NCBI RefSeq assembly: GCF_037975245.1
Contig: NC_092568.1
Coordinates: forward strand, 29,258,501-29,322,500
DNA length: 64,000 nt
Reading direction: 5' to 3'
From: Apostichopus japonicus
Taxonomy: Eukaryota > Echinodermata > Holothuroidea > Aspidochirotida > Stichopodidae
This document shows, piece after piece, positions 62,915-64,000 of the stretch. The position numbers and the translations under genes are program-made. The notes below the pieces were generated by a model. It ran no database searches. It was not told the origin of the DNA and saw only the letters and a program-made list of their open reading frames with translations. Each line of letters opens with the position of its first letter. The stretch's first letter is position 1.

Positions 62915-64000
62915 GTGAGTATTGTTGTTTAATAGAATCAAGTAAAAGCGATCACTATGAATTAAAACAAAACGAGCGTGTCTTTGTTAGTATTTGTGTC
63001 GTAAGTGCAATGATATGTTTATCAATGCGATATTTACGTTGACGTTTCTACAATAATATGTAAGATGAAAACCAACTCTCTCCAGGTAACTTCAATATGG
63101 CATTTAGGTGGTGTTGCCCTCTACAATGTGTCGTACACCACAATTAATTGCTCCATTGGCTTACACACTAAATTCGTCACTTTCCAAGCCTGCAAGAACA
63201 TTTATGTTAGAAATTTCAACTGACGTGTATGGTAGGCCATGGTATGGTAGGCCATATGGGAAATAGTTGCTGATTTAATGTCCGTATGAACTAACATTAT
63301 TACCGGTAATAATTCTATTTAATACCGGCATTAATTCCCAGCCAATCATCATGTAGCTTCATATGCCGGTATTAAATAGAATTAATACCGGCATTAAATA
63401 GACCAATCACATTAGCGAATTTTGAAGCTGTTATCCTACTCTGAGCTAGTGTTAAACCCTCTTGCTGTAGCGTGAAAGCAGCGCAGTTATTTCTGCTGTG
63501 TAAAGCAAAATACAACGCAATGCCACGCATGATAGACACAGGACAATATCTGTGTGATTTTCGTCGAGAAGCGAACGATACTTGTGGGTTATTGACAAAT
63601 GTTGACTCCCAATCCCACACAATCCGATGTTTTACCAGTTCGCAATGCTTTGAACCGGTTTGTTAATCTTCGAAGAGCATTGCGCTATGCAAAGCTTGGA
63701 AGACTCCTGAAGAGGTAGACAATGTCGCATCAGTGTCTCTGGATTAACTAACGGGGGAAGTTTCACGCCTGGCACAAGAGCTGGAAACTTGTTAATAACA
63801 TTACATATTACACTGGTTTATACCTGACTTCAAATGCCTTTTTGAAAGGCCTGACTAAAATGAAATTGCTCTATAAAACATTTGAGTCATTCTAAACGAG
63901 TTGTCCCAATTCAAGTCACATAAAGGTTATAGGTCGACCCTTGTTCCCTATAGTACCGGCAAGTATCAAATCGGTATGGTTTATTTTTAGAATAGGTCAG
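62915..64000. other. Region downstream of SLC46-like exon 5
   Basis: It holds a strong inverted repeat (63303-63391) and no clear coding exon. A possible acceptor at about 63086 (TCTCTCCAG) would join in phase and give an immediate TAA, ending the protein at 437 residues; this is speculative. Confidence 0.4.
63303..63391. repeat. Long inverted repeat (29-bp arms, 31-bp loop)
   Basis: 63303-63331 pairs with 63363-63391 with one mismatch; the inner 21 bp are perfect. The arms contain AATACCGGCAT and ATGCCGGTATT. The ACCGG..AATA text recurs in direct orientation within the right arm. It is likely a MITE end or foldback element. Confidence 0.9.

Overview
This is nuclear DNA from an animal. It is AT-rich, its genes are split by spliceosomal introns with GT..AG borders, and it carries minisatellites, many G/C homopolymer runs, a tRNA-derived SINE and DNA-transposon remnants. 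The proteins resemble vertebrate orthologues closely in sequence, length and, for YY1, exon layout. That and the repeat content suggest a marine invertebrate deuterostome, most likely an echinoderm and possibly a sea cucumber. The species assignment is inference.

Layout. 1-660: decayed 3' end of a non-LTR retrotransposon. About 1126-1512: three copies of a 161-bp tandem repeat, each with two identical YY1-type motifs. 2447-8402 (+): a complete five-exon YY1 gene (415 aa) with a further cluster of YY1 motifs in intron 1. 9617-15135: intergenic. 15136-35750 (+): a complete seven-exon ZFYVE21 gene (235 aa); its long introns hold a MITE, a SINE, a large 27-bp/72-bp minisatellite and a 24-bp perfect palindrome. 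35751-42932: intergenic, with another minisatellite. 42933-54511 (-): a complete fourteen-exon COQ8 gene (647 aa), an atypical kinase of coenzyme Q biosynthesis. 54512-59707: intergenic, containing a 695-bp non-autonomous hAT element with a perfect 8-bp target-site duplication. 59708 to at least 62914 (+): an SLC46-like major facilitator transporter, five coding exons to codon 436, with its 3' end unresolved.

The four genes do not form an operon or a known pathway: a transcription factor, an endosomal phosphoinositide-binding protein, a mitochondrial CoQ kinase-like protein and a membrane transporter. YY1 and ZFYVE21 both lie on human 14q32, so their adjacency here probably keeps an ancient linkage.

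The most interesting signal is the relation between YY1 and its own binding motifs. Six identical GCCATCTTG sites lie upstream in a strict 19/161-bp rhythm, a second cluster lies in intron 1, and one motif overlaps the start codon. This fits autoregulation of YY1, which is reported for vertebrate YY1 through intron-1 sites. The upstream array could instead be part of a dispersed repeat. Other notable points are a rearranged 52-bp copy of SLC46-like exon 1 sequence inside intron 4 of the same gene, and a partial tandem duplication of COQ8 exon 12 that carries a decoy splice donor. I found no CRISPR array, no free-standing tRNA or rRNA gene, and no clearly novel protein system.
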